The notes under the pieces: generated by a model
What the model saw: the letters and a program-made list of their open reading frames with translations, nothing else
Told to the model about the DNA's origin: nothing
Databases searched by the model: none
Shown: positions 1 to 6,146 of the stretch, piece by piece
Numbering within the stretch: position 1 is the first letter of the stretch
How the letters are laid out: each line of letters starts with the position of its first letter
NCBI GenBank assembly: GCA_900757265.1
Contig: CAAENW010000183.1
Location: 1 to 6,146 of the forward strand
DNA from: an uncultured Collinsella sp.
Lineage (GTDB): Bacteria; Actinomycetota; Coriobacteriia; Coriobacteriales; Coriobacteriaceae
Direction of reading: 5' to 3'
DNA length: 6,146 bases
Position numbers and translations under genes: made by a program

Positions 1-2762
1 ACGTTTGCAAGCCCAAGCCCAAAAGCGACGCCGAGGCTCGCGTGTTTGAACTTTTGTGCGCCTATGCGCGCGGTTTGGACCGTCGAGATATGGTCGAGCC
101 CTGCGAGGCGGCTGACATTATGGCCGGCGCTTTGGCCGACAACCTGCCGGGGTGCGCCCGCGCCGTTTGCGTGCGCGGCGTCACGTCATTTACGTATAGC
201 CTGCTCGAGCTGCTGTCCGCCGTGGCAAACAACGGGGGAGAGGTTGTCGTGCTGCTTGCCCGCGAGCAAGCGGCGATGCGCGAGGAGCTTGCCGCGGCAT
301 TTGATGTCCGCGGTGTGCTGTTTGAGATCGCGCCGCTGGGGGAGGGCGCCGCCGCGCCCCAGACTGCCTCCAAGTCCGCTGCTCAGCCTGCCTTTATTGA
401 GGTCGCCGGCCCCCATGCCCGTGCCCATGCTTATGCGGACGTCATCGATAAGTTGGTGAAAGCGCACAAGGAGTCCAAGGACGATAAAGTTGCTGCAACA
501 CCCGCCGACCCCGTACGCGTGCTCGTTGTTTCTGCCCGGGCACCCCAGCTGTTCGGCGAGCTTGCCGCTCGTTTGGCGGCGCGCCACGTTGCTGCCGAGA
601 CGGCCGAGTTCACGGCGTTTTCCCAATCCATTGCGGGCAGGCAGTTCACGGCGCTCGCCAACCTGATCGAGCGTATGAAGGCCGCCGACGAAGGGGCAGC
701 TTCTAAGACTGAGTGGTGGCCCGCTCCGGAGCTTACCGACTGGATTTACAGCCCGCTTTCGGGTGCCGACGCCGCCAGCGCGCGCACGTTCGACAAGAAT
801 ATGCGACTGTCGCGCAGCAAGACCACTGCGGGCGTCAAGAGCCTGCTGCAGAGCGTGCAGGGCCAGGTGAGGGGCGCGCGTAAAGCGGCGAGCGACGAGA
901 ACTGGTTTAAGAACGTGCCGTGCGTGATCTCGGACGTGTTCCAGGCGCTGTGGCGCGACAAACCCGTGACGGCGCTCAAGGCCATGCTTGCCGTTGCCGA
1001 GGCACTGCCCGATCGCGCACTTGGCGGTCTCGACGGTCAGGCCCGTCGCCAGGCGGAGGTGGCCCTGCTGCGCCACGTCATCGACATCCTTATGAATGGC
1101 GCCCGTGCGCTCGACGTGTCGCAGGCCGCGACCGTGCCCGTGCTCGATGACATTCGCACCAAGGTGGACAAGCGTAGCGCCGCCTACGATTACGAGACCT
1201 ACGAGGTTGACCGTGCGCCACGCGCCCAGGTTCGCTTTGCTTCGCTTGCCGATGCGGCGGCCCTGCGCCCCGGCAGCTACGATGCCGTGCTGTTTGCCGA
1301 CGTCGACCTGGACAGTTATCCGCTCTCACATGAGGAGGGCCCGCTGGCAACGCTGACGGCAGAGTTAGATCGCAGCGGTGTGACGCTTGAGCCTGCGGCC
1401 TTGCTGCGCGCACGCTTTGGCCGCGCGATACAAGCGTCGCGTGGTCCGGTTGCGCTTGCCCGCGTGACGCACGATCGCCAGGCGCGCGAGTGCTACCCGG
1501 CTGCCGTGTGGACCGAGTTGCGGGCGCATGCCGAGGCCACTAACGATGCTAAGGCCGCTGACGCCGACAAGGCCGCTGACGCCGACAAGGCCGCTGACGA
1601 CGCTAAGGCCGTTGGCGCCGACAAGGCGAAGTGCGTGGGCGAGGGCGATATCGTAAGGGACTTCGATCCCGCGGCAGGCGAAGGTCTTAGGCGCGAGCGC
1701 GTGACCTGCGAAGCTCCTCAGCATCTGAGCGATGAAGCCATTCCGTATCTGGTCCTGCGCCGTCGCGATGGCGAGGGCGAGGATGCGCCGCTGGTGCCGC
1801 GCCTGACGTCTGCCTCGCAGATCGAGGCCTATTCGACCTGCCCGCTATGCTGGTTCGTCTCGTACCGCGTGAAGCCCCAATCGATCGACGCTGGCTTTGG
1901 CAATATGGAGAAGGGCAACTTTGTCCACGACGTGCTGGAACACTTGCATGCCCGTCTGCCCCAGGAGGGCATGGAGCGCGTGACACCCATGAATCTGCCG
2001 CGCGCGCAGGAGCTGTTGCGCGAGGTCTTTGCCGAGACCCTGGCCGAGCATGCGGGCAAGCGCGGTACCGAAGGCCCGCTGGTGCCGCTCTCCCCGGTGG
2101 AGGAGCGCCAGGTGGCCGAGATCTTGCCGCAGCTGGAGGGCGTGCTTGCCTACGAGTCCGAGGCGCTCACCCCCTTTGCTCCGCGCTACCTGGAGTTTGC
2201 GTTCAACGAGCTCCAGGTCGAGTATGCCGGTTGGCCGCTCGGCGGGCGCATCGACCGCGTGGATGTGGATGCCGAGAATCGCGCCGTGGTAATCGACTAC
2301 AAGCATCGTTCGGGTGTCGAGGAGTTTAAGCTCGCCGACCCCACGGTGCGCGACGAGGAATCGGGCGAGGCCCCCATCGACGACCCGCGCTGGCTGCCGC
2401 CCCATACCCAGACGCTTATCTATGCGCAGGCTATGCGCCGGGCGCTGGATTTGGACACCCGCGCGGCGCTCTATTTTTCGACCAAGGGTGGCAAGCCCGC
2501 GCTGCGCGGTGCGGCGAGCGCCGAGTTGCTTGAGGAAGAGCGTGGTGACGGCCGCATCCCGGGGCTTAAGAAGGGCTTTCCCGGCGAGGGCGGCAGCATG
2601 GACTTCGATGCGCTGCTCGATCGAGTGGAGACCGGCATTGCCGAGCGTCTGCGCGAGCTCGAGGCAGGCAACGTTGCCGCCGTCGACCCGACGTCGGCTC
2701 AGGCCGCGCATGCGCGCTGCTCGTATAACCACGAAGGAACGTTTGTAAGGAGGGACGTGTAG
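1..2762 (+). CDS. addB: AddB-like subunit of helicase-nuclease, PD-(D/E)XK nuclease (5' partial)
   Basis: Likely the AddB (RexB) subunit of the AddAB complex, which processes double-strand DNA breaks for RecA-dependent repair in the cytoplasm. The reading frame is open from the first complete codon at base 3, with no start signal, so the gene begins upstream; the GTG at 42 is only an internal valine. The visible 919 codons against a usual AddB length of about 1,100-1,200 suggest roughly 200 missing residues, including the N-terminal ATP-binding region. Seen in order: a GVTSFT segment (177-194) resembling the GFxxFT element of AddB; a helicase-like region ending in a YDAVLFADVDLDSYP segment (about 1278-1322); a repeat-rich linker; then the nuclease domain from about 1812. 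That domain shows YSTCPLCWF (1830-1856), GNFVH with His at 1926, GGRID with Asp at 2253, IDYK with Asp at 2295 and Lys at 2301, and QTLIY (2409-2423). The active site therefore looks intact. No DEXQ box or other UvrD motor motifs are visible, which favours AddB over an AdnA/AdnB subunit. Only one Cys (2718) follows the CPLC motif, so the canonical CxxCx5C cluster motif is absent. It ends with TAG at 2760-2762, 3 bases before addA. Confidence 0.88.
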   Translation, partial: VCKPKPKSDAEARVFELLCAYARGLDRRDMVEPCEAADIMAGALADNLPGCARAVCVRGVTSFTYSLLELLSAVANNGGEVVVLLAREQAAMREELAAAFDVRGVLFEIAPLGEGAAAPQTASKSAAQPAFIEVAGPHARAHAYADVIDKLVKAHKESKDDKVAATPADPVRVLVVSARAPQLFGELAARLAARHVAAETAEFTAFSQSIAGRQFTALANLIERMKAADEGAASKTEWWPAPELTDWIYSPLSGADAASARTFDKNMRLSRSKTTAGVKSLLQSVQGQVRGARKAASDENWFKNVPCVISDVFQALWRDKPVTALKAMLAVAEALPDRALGGLDGQARRQAEVALLRHVIDILMNGARALDVSQAATVPVLDDIRTKVDKRSAAYDYETYEVDRAPRAQVRFASLADAAALRPGSYDAVLFADVDLDSYPLSHEEGPLATLTAELDRSGVTLEPAALLRARFGRAIQASRGPVALARVTHDRQARECYPAAVWTELRAHAEATNDAKAADADKAADADKAADDAKAVGADKAKCVGEGDIVRDFDPAAGEGLRRERVTCEAPQHLSDEAIPYLVLRRRDGEGEDAPLVPRLTSASQIEAYSTCPLCWFVSYRVKPQSIDAGFGNMEKGNFVHDVLEHLHARLPQEGMERVTPMNLPRAQELLREVFAETLAEHAGKRGTEGPLVPLSPVEERQVAEILPQLEGVLAYESEALTPFAPRYLEFAFNELQVEYAGWPLGGRIDRVDVDAENRAVVIDYKHRSGVEEFKLADPTVRDEESGEAPIDDPRWLPPHTQTLIYAQAMRRALDLDTRAALYFSTKGGKPALRGAASAELLEEERGDGRIPGLKKGFPGEGGSMDFDALLDRVETGIAERLRELEAGNVAAVDPTSAQAAHARCSYNHEGTFVRRDV
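1545..1631 (+). repeat. In-frame 18-bp minisatellite in addB (hexapeptide A/D/K repeat)
   Basis: An 18-base unit (AAGGCCGCTGACGCCGAC) starts at 1551 and is repeated exactly at 1569. Diverged copies follow at 1587 (3 differences) and 1605 (2 differences), with a partial copy at 1623. It encodes about five hexapeptides of the form DAKAAD/ADKAAD, alternating acidic, basic and alanine residues. The length is a multiple of three, so copy-number change would not shift the frame. It lies after the helicase-like region and about 60 residues before the SASQIEAY start of the nuclease domain, where a flexible or helical charged linker would be tolerated. Replication slippage is the likely origin (inference). 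Confidence 0.9.
2747..2753 (+). promoter_or_regulatory. Shine-Dalgarno sequence for addA, inside addB 3' end
   Basis: AAGGAGG is a near-perfect match to the anti-Shine-Dalgarno sequence and ends 12 bases before the ATG at 2766. It overlaps the last Val-Arg-Arg codons of addB. It decides the addA start: the next in-frame ATG (2784) has no comparable site. Ribosomes ending addB at 2762 would stop right beside the addA start, which fits translational coupling and balanced subunit amounts (inference). Confidence 0.85.
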
Positions 2763-2765
2763 ACC

Positions 2766-5700
2766 ATGGATCTTTCGACTTTGATGCCGCAACAACTGCA
2801 AGTCGTCAAAACGCTCGACCGCCCGCTGTTTGTCTCGGCAGGTGCCGGCTCGGGCAAGACCTTTACCCTCACGCGCCGCATCGTCTACGCGCTCTCGCCC
2901 GAATCCGGTCCGTTTGTCGAGCATCTGGATCAGGTGCTCGCCATTACCTTTACCAAAGATGCCGCGGCCGAGATTCGCGACCGCGTGCGTCGCGCGCTTA
3001 TCGAAGAGGGTATGGACGAGGAGGCCCTGACCGTCGACGACGCTTGGATCTCGACCATTCACGGCATGTGTTCGCGCATCCTGCGCGCGCATGCGTTGGA
3101 GCTGGGCATCGACCCCGAGTTCACGGTGCTCACCGATACCGACGAGCTTATGGACCAGGCTGTTGAGCATGTGCTGGCCCGCGCGACGGCGCCCGATGCC
3201 GTCCCCGAGCTCGCGGCATCGCTCAAGGCCCTCTACGCCTGGTATCCCATGGCGGGCGAGGGCGGTCCCTTTGGCGCCGGCACGACCATCAAGGGTCTGG
3301 TGCGCGACCTGCTGGAGCTGTCGAGTCAGTTGCCGGGCGGTATGGACGACGTGTGTGTGGCGCGCGGCCAGGCCGATACCTCAGCGCTCGCCGATGCCTA
3401 TCGCGCGGCGCTGGGCGCAAGCAAGGCCGCGACCGAGAAGGCGCAGACGGCGCTCGATGCCATCGACGCGTTCGAGGCGAGCGGCAAGACCATGGTCGAT
3501 GCGGCGCGACTTATGATGTCGTGCACCATGCCGCGCGCGAGCAAGGCGTTTTCTAAGGAGCAGGTGGAGCTACTCAAGGCCGAGGCTGCTGATGCATTTA
3601 TCAATATCGTGCTTGCCTGCGGTGCCCCCGCGCTCGATGCACTGGTGGGCCTGGCCCGTTCCGTGGAGGCCGAGTATCGCGCGCTGAAGGCCGGCCAGTC
3701 CGCGCTCGATAACAACGACCTGCTGCGCATGGCGTACGAGGCGCTGCGCGACTACCCGGCTATTCGAGCAGCCTATGAGGGCCGCTTTAAGATGGTCATG
3801 ATCGATGAGTTCCAGGATACCGACCAGATGCAGGTTGACCTGATCCGTTACCTGACCGGCGCGGGTGAGCGTGCGCTGTGTACCGTGGGCGATGCGCAGC
3901 AGTCGATTTATCGTTTCCGTGGCGCCGAGGTTGAGGTCTTCCGCCGCCAGGAGCGCAAAGTGGGCTCCTCTGCTGCGCCCGAGACGGCTGTCGCATCCGA
4001 TGCCCCCGCCGGCGAGCTCGTCAAACTCGTGCGCAACTTCCGCAGCCACGACGAGGTGCTGCGCTATGTGGCGCGCGTCTTTGACGGCGATACCGGTGGT
4101 TTGATGCAGGGGTTCTTGGATCTTGAGCCGAGTGACGATCGCGAGGACAAGCTCAAGGCAAAGGCTTCGCGCCGCCAGGCGGTCTTCGTTGCCGGTGGCA
4201 GCACGCAGGAGCGAACGCAGGCGAAAGCTCGTGCGATTGCCGAGCGGTTCCAAGCGCTCGTCAAAGCGGGGCAGCCCCAGGGCAGCATGGTCCTGCTGCT
4301 GGGCCGCATGACCAACGCCGATGTCTATGCGCAGGCCTTCCGCGACCAAGGGCTCGACTGCGTGATCGCAGGCGGCTCGGTCTTTGCCCAGGCTGCCGAG
4401 GTGCAGACGGTGCGCGCTCTGGTGTGCGCGCTCGCCAATCCGGTCGATACGGCGCAGGGCCTTATGCCACTGCTCGCCTCGCCGATGTTTGCGCTCGGCG
4501 CCCAGGAGTTCCTGGCGCTGGCGACCAAGCTGGACGACCAGACGGGGGAGACCTCGCGCCGCAACATCGACGTGGGCATCATGAGCGATTCCGATGTGCC
4601 GGGTTTGCAAGACTTGCCGCTCGTGACGCGCGCCCGCGAGGTGCTGCGGTATGCGCTTCGTCGCGTGGGCCGCGATTCGTTCGCCGCCATCGCGCGCGAT
4701 ACTGTCAACGCTTCCGGCTGGTTTGTGCGTCTGGCACAGCGTGGTCCCGAGGGCAAGGCCATTGCCGCCAACGTGCTTAAGGCGCTCGATGCCGTGGCCG
4801 AGGCGGAGGCCGAGTTCGGTAACTCGCCGCGTTCCATTGCGCTTGCCTTCGACCGCTTCTTGGCGGGCAAGGAGGCCCCAGGCGCCCTCAACGAGGAGGG
4901 CGACGGCGCGGTGCGCATCATGACGGTGCATGCCTCCAAGGGCCTGGAGTATCCGGTCGTGGCGGTTGCGGAGTGCTTTGGCGTGCGTAAGTCCTCGGGT
5001 GCGGCTCAGATGGGGCGTGTCGAGGGTGGAGCGCAGGTCGTGGCGCTGCCGGCACGCTTCGACGGCGTTAAACTCGCGGACGGCACGTTCGTAAAGGGCG
5101 ATGACGTCAAAAAGCAGTTTGAGCATGCGTTTAAGGGTAAGGGCACGTCGCTATGGTTGCCGCCGGAGCTCATGGAGGATGTCTGCGCGACGGGTTCTCC
5201 CGCCGAGGCATTCGTTCGCCTGCGCAACGACGACCTGCAGCTTTCGCTCGAGGAGCGGGCTCGCTTGCTCTATGTCGCCATGACGCGAGCGCGCGAGCTG
5301 GTCATTCTGGCGATGGATGTCGGCGTGAGCCGCGGCAAGGTGACGGCGCCGACCTTCGATGTCGAGACGGATCTGACCTACGACGTGCTGCGCCGCATCC
5401 TGCCGACCGACAGCCTGGACATACCGCAGCTCGATAGCGACCGTTTGGTGTTCGACAACTCCAAGCCGGGCGACTACGAGCTCATCTCGCTGGCGGACTT
5501 TACGTTTGGCGAGCAGGCGTTTGAGGTCAACGCTTCGCTGGATGCCGAGGGCAGGCTTGTCCGCGGCGATGCGGAGCCGGAGGGTGCCGGTGCGGATGCC
5601 CACGCCGCTGTTCCCGGTCCAGCCGACCCCGAGCCCGATGCGTTTGAGCTCGTGTATCCCCAGACGGTGGGCGTGCGCATGGGCACCTGCCCGTATCCGG

Positions 5701-6146
5701 CGCGCGATTCGTACAGCTACTCGTCAATTGCCGCGGCGCTGCATGCCGAGTCCGAGGACCGAGCCGCCGAGGCGCATGTGCCCATGGACGAGGCTGGCGA
5801 TGATGCGGAGTCGGATGGTTCCGAGATGACGGATGCAGGCGTGGCCGCCGTTGAGCCCGCCGGCAACCCCATGGCGCTGGGCTCGGCGTTCCATGCCGCC
5901 TGCCAGTGGCTGATCGAGATGGGTGCCGATGCGCTGCCCGCCGAGCGTGCCGACGCCCTGGCTCGCCTGTGGCGCCTGACGCCGGAACAGCGCGAACGCT
6001 TCGACGTTGCCCTGGATCGCTGGCTCAAGTCGGCGGTCCGTGCCGAGCTGCTTGCCTGGCCGTGCGTTCGCGCCGAGGTGCCGTTCTTTTCGCTGGGCTG
6101 CGAGGATGAGGACATCGCTCGCTACGGTGCATATGCCGAGGGCGCC
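2766..6146 (+). CDS. addA: AddA-like UvrD/Rep-family helicase-nuclease subunit (3' partial)
   Basis: Likely AddA (RexA), the ATP-driven 3'-5' SF1A motor and second nuclease of the AddAB break-resection complex. The frame is open for 1127 codons from ATG 2766 to the window end. Residues from that ATG show all core motifs: N-terminal Gln-rich Q-motif region (residues 8-12), Walker A AGAGSGKT (25-32, Lys31), motif Ia TFTKDAAAE (61-69), TIHGMCSR (97-104), DNNDLL (315-320) ahead of motif II, DEFQDT (347-352), motif III VGDAQQSIYRFRGA (374-387), motif IV NFRS (424-427), motif V TVHASKGLEYP (720-730), and motif VI LLYVAMTRAR (834-843). About residues 200-300 are Ala/Glu/Lys-rich and probably helical. 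After the motor come an acidic Pro/Ala/Gly-rich stretch (about 926-959), SYSSI (984-988), a second acidic stretch (995-1034) and GSAFH (1039-1043), the start of a RecB-type nuclease domain. The window ends at YAEGA, just where the GxID and DYK catalytic segments should follow, so nuclease activity cannot be judged. AddA proteins are usually about 1,150-1,250 residues, so little is missing. RecB is an alternative on motifs alone, but the AddB-like neighbour favours AddA. Confidence 0.9.
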   Translation, partial: MDLSTLMPQQLQVVKTLDRPLFVSAGAGSGKTFTLTRRIVYALSPESGPFVEHLDQVLAITFTKDAAAEIRDRVRRALIEEGMDEEALTVDDAWISTIHGMCSRILRAHALELGIDPEFTVLTDTDELMDQAVEHVLARATAPDAVPELAASLKALYAWYPMAGEGGPFGAGTTIKGLVRDLLELSSQLPGGMDDVCVARGQADTSALADAYRAALGASKAATEKAQTALDAIDAFEASGKTMVDAARLMMSCTMPRASKAFSKEQVELLKAEAADAFINIVLACGAPALDALVGLARSVEAEYRALKAGQSALDNNDLLRMAYEALRDYPAIRAAYEGRFKMVMIDEFQDTDQMQVDLIRYLTGAGERALCTVGDAQQSIYRFRGAEVEVFRRQERKVGSSAAPETAVASDAPAGELVKLVRNFRSHDEVLRYVARVFDGDTGGLMQGFLDLEPSDDREDKLKAKASRRQAVFVAGGSTQERTQAKARAIAERFQALVKAGQPQGSMVLLLGRMTNADVYAQAFRDQGLDCVIAGGSVFAQAAEVQTVRALVCALANPVDTAQGLMPLLASPMFALGAQEFLALATKLDDQTGETSRRNIDVGIMSDSDVPGLQDLPLVTRAREVLRYALRRVGRDSFAAIARDTVNASGWFVRLAQRGPEGKAIAANVLKALDAVAEAEAEFGNSPRSIALAFDRFLAGKEAPGALNEEGDGAVRIMTVHASKGLEYPVVAVAECFGVRKSSGAAQMGRVEGGAQVVALPARFDGVKLADGTFVKGDDVKKQFEHAFKGKGTSLWLPPELMEDVCATGSPAEAFVRLRNDDLQLSLEERARLLYVAMTRARELVILAMDVGVSRGKVTAPTFDVETDLTYDVLRRILPTDSLDIPQLDSDRLVFDNSKPGDYELISLADFTFGEQAFEVNASLDAEGRLVRGDAEPEGAGADAHAAVPGPADPEPDAFELVYPQTVGVRMGTCPYPARDSYSYSSIAAALHAESEDRAAEAHVPMDEAGDDAESDGSEMTDAGVAAVEPAGNPMALGSAFHAACQWLIEMGADALPAERADALARLWRLTPEQRERFDVALDRWLKSAVRAELLAWPCVRAEVPFFSLGCEDEDIARYGAYAEGA
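5748..5867 (+). other. Acidic low-complexity linker in the AddA nuclease region
   Basis: These 40 codons encode 13 Asp/Glu and a single basic residue (Arg), with the rest mostly Ala, Gly, Ser, Val and Pro. The segment separates the SYSSI element (5715-5729) from the GSAFH element (5880-5894), which are conserved on either side in RecB/AddA-type nuclease domains. It is probably a disordered loop or insertion; its function is unknown. The frame and codon bias continue through it, so it is not a frameshift artefact. Confidence 0.6.

Noticed and set aside
42..44. GTG as the addB start codon
   Set aside because: The frame stays open upstream to the window edge with coding-like codons, no Shine-Dalgarno precedes it, and about 200 N-terminal residues expected for AddB would be missing.
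186..1076. A 296-codon minus-strand open frame opposite addB
   Set aside because: In-register shadow that ends where addB uses TCA (186-188); composition is typical of antisense high-GC coding DNA.
1697..1982. GCGCGTG heptamers (1697-1703 and 1976-1982) matching the Lactococcus Chi sequence
   Set aside because: In DNA this rich in GC such heptamers are expected by chance, and the Chi sequence of this organism is unknown.
1..2762. An AdnAB-type pair as found in mycobacteria
   Set aside because: In AdnAB both subunits have UvrD-type motor motifs. The visible part of the first gene has no DEXQ box, GDxxQSIYxFR or motif VI sequence, which fits AddB.
1845..3170. A 441-codon minus-strand open frame spanning the addB-addA junction
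   Set aside because: Same in-register antisense effect; both plus-strand genes use the same frame, so the shadow runs across the junction. No domain or ribosome binding site supports it.
3570..5126. A 518-codon open frame on the minus strand opposite addA
   Set aside because: It lies exactly in codon register with addA, so minus-strand stops arise only where addA uses TTA, CTA or TCA, which are rare here (it ends at a CTA at 3570). The protein is His/Arg/Leu-rich with no recognisable domain, while the plus strand has a full helicase motif set.
1..6146. A novel defence or mobile system
   Set aside because: Both genes fit a known core repair complex, composition is even across the window, and no insertion sequence, integrase, toxin or CRISPR features are present.

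Overview
The window holds two adjacent co-directional genes, both cut by its edges, and almost no intergenic DNA. They read as the two subunits of an AddAB-type (RexBA-type) helicase-nuclease: addB (5' end missing) followed by addA (3' end missing). High GC, strong preference for G/C-ending codons, scarcity of TTA, CTA and TCA, and an addB-addA order rather than recBCD or a mycobacterial adnAB pair fit a high-GC Gram-positive bacterium. A Coriobacteriia member such as Collinsella is my best guess, but that is inferred from style rather than from a marker gene.

Region by region: bases 1-2762 are the C-terminal ~919 codons of addB, comprising a helicase-like region without recognisable motor motifs and then a PD-(D/E)XK nuclease domain with an apparently complete active site. 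Within it, 1545-1631 is a short in-frame hexapeptide repeat in the linker before the nuclease domain. Bases 2747-2753 are a strong Shine-Dalgarno sequence embedded in the last addB codons. Bases 2766-6146 are 1127 codons of addA: a full set of UvrD/Rep-type SF1A helicase motifs, then an acidic linker and the first part of the C-terminal nuclease domain. The window stops just before its catalytic D...DxK residues would be expected.

The two proteins are expected to act as one complex. AddA would unwind DNA from a double-strand break, both nuclease domains would degrade the strands, and the resected end would be handed to RecA. The 3-base gap and overlapping ribosome binding site suggest translational coupling.

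This is a core DNA-repair locus, not an obvious new system. The point most worth a second look is that addB lacks the C-terminal cysteine pattern of the AddB iron-sulfur cluster while carrying an extra cysteine at the first cluster position. No RNA genes, mobile elements, CRISPR arrays, promoters or terminators were seen.
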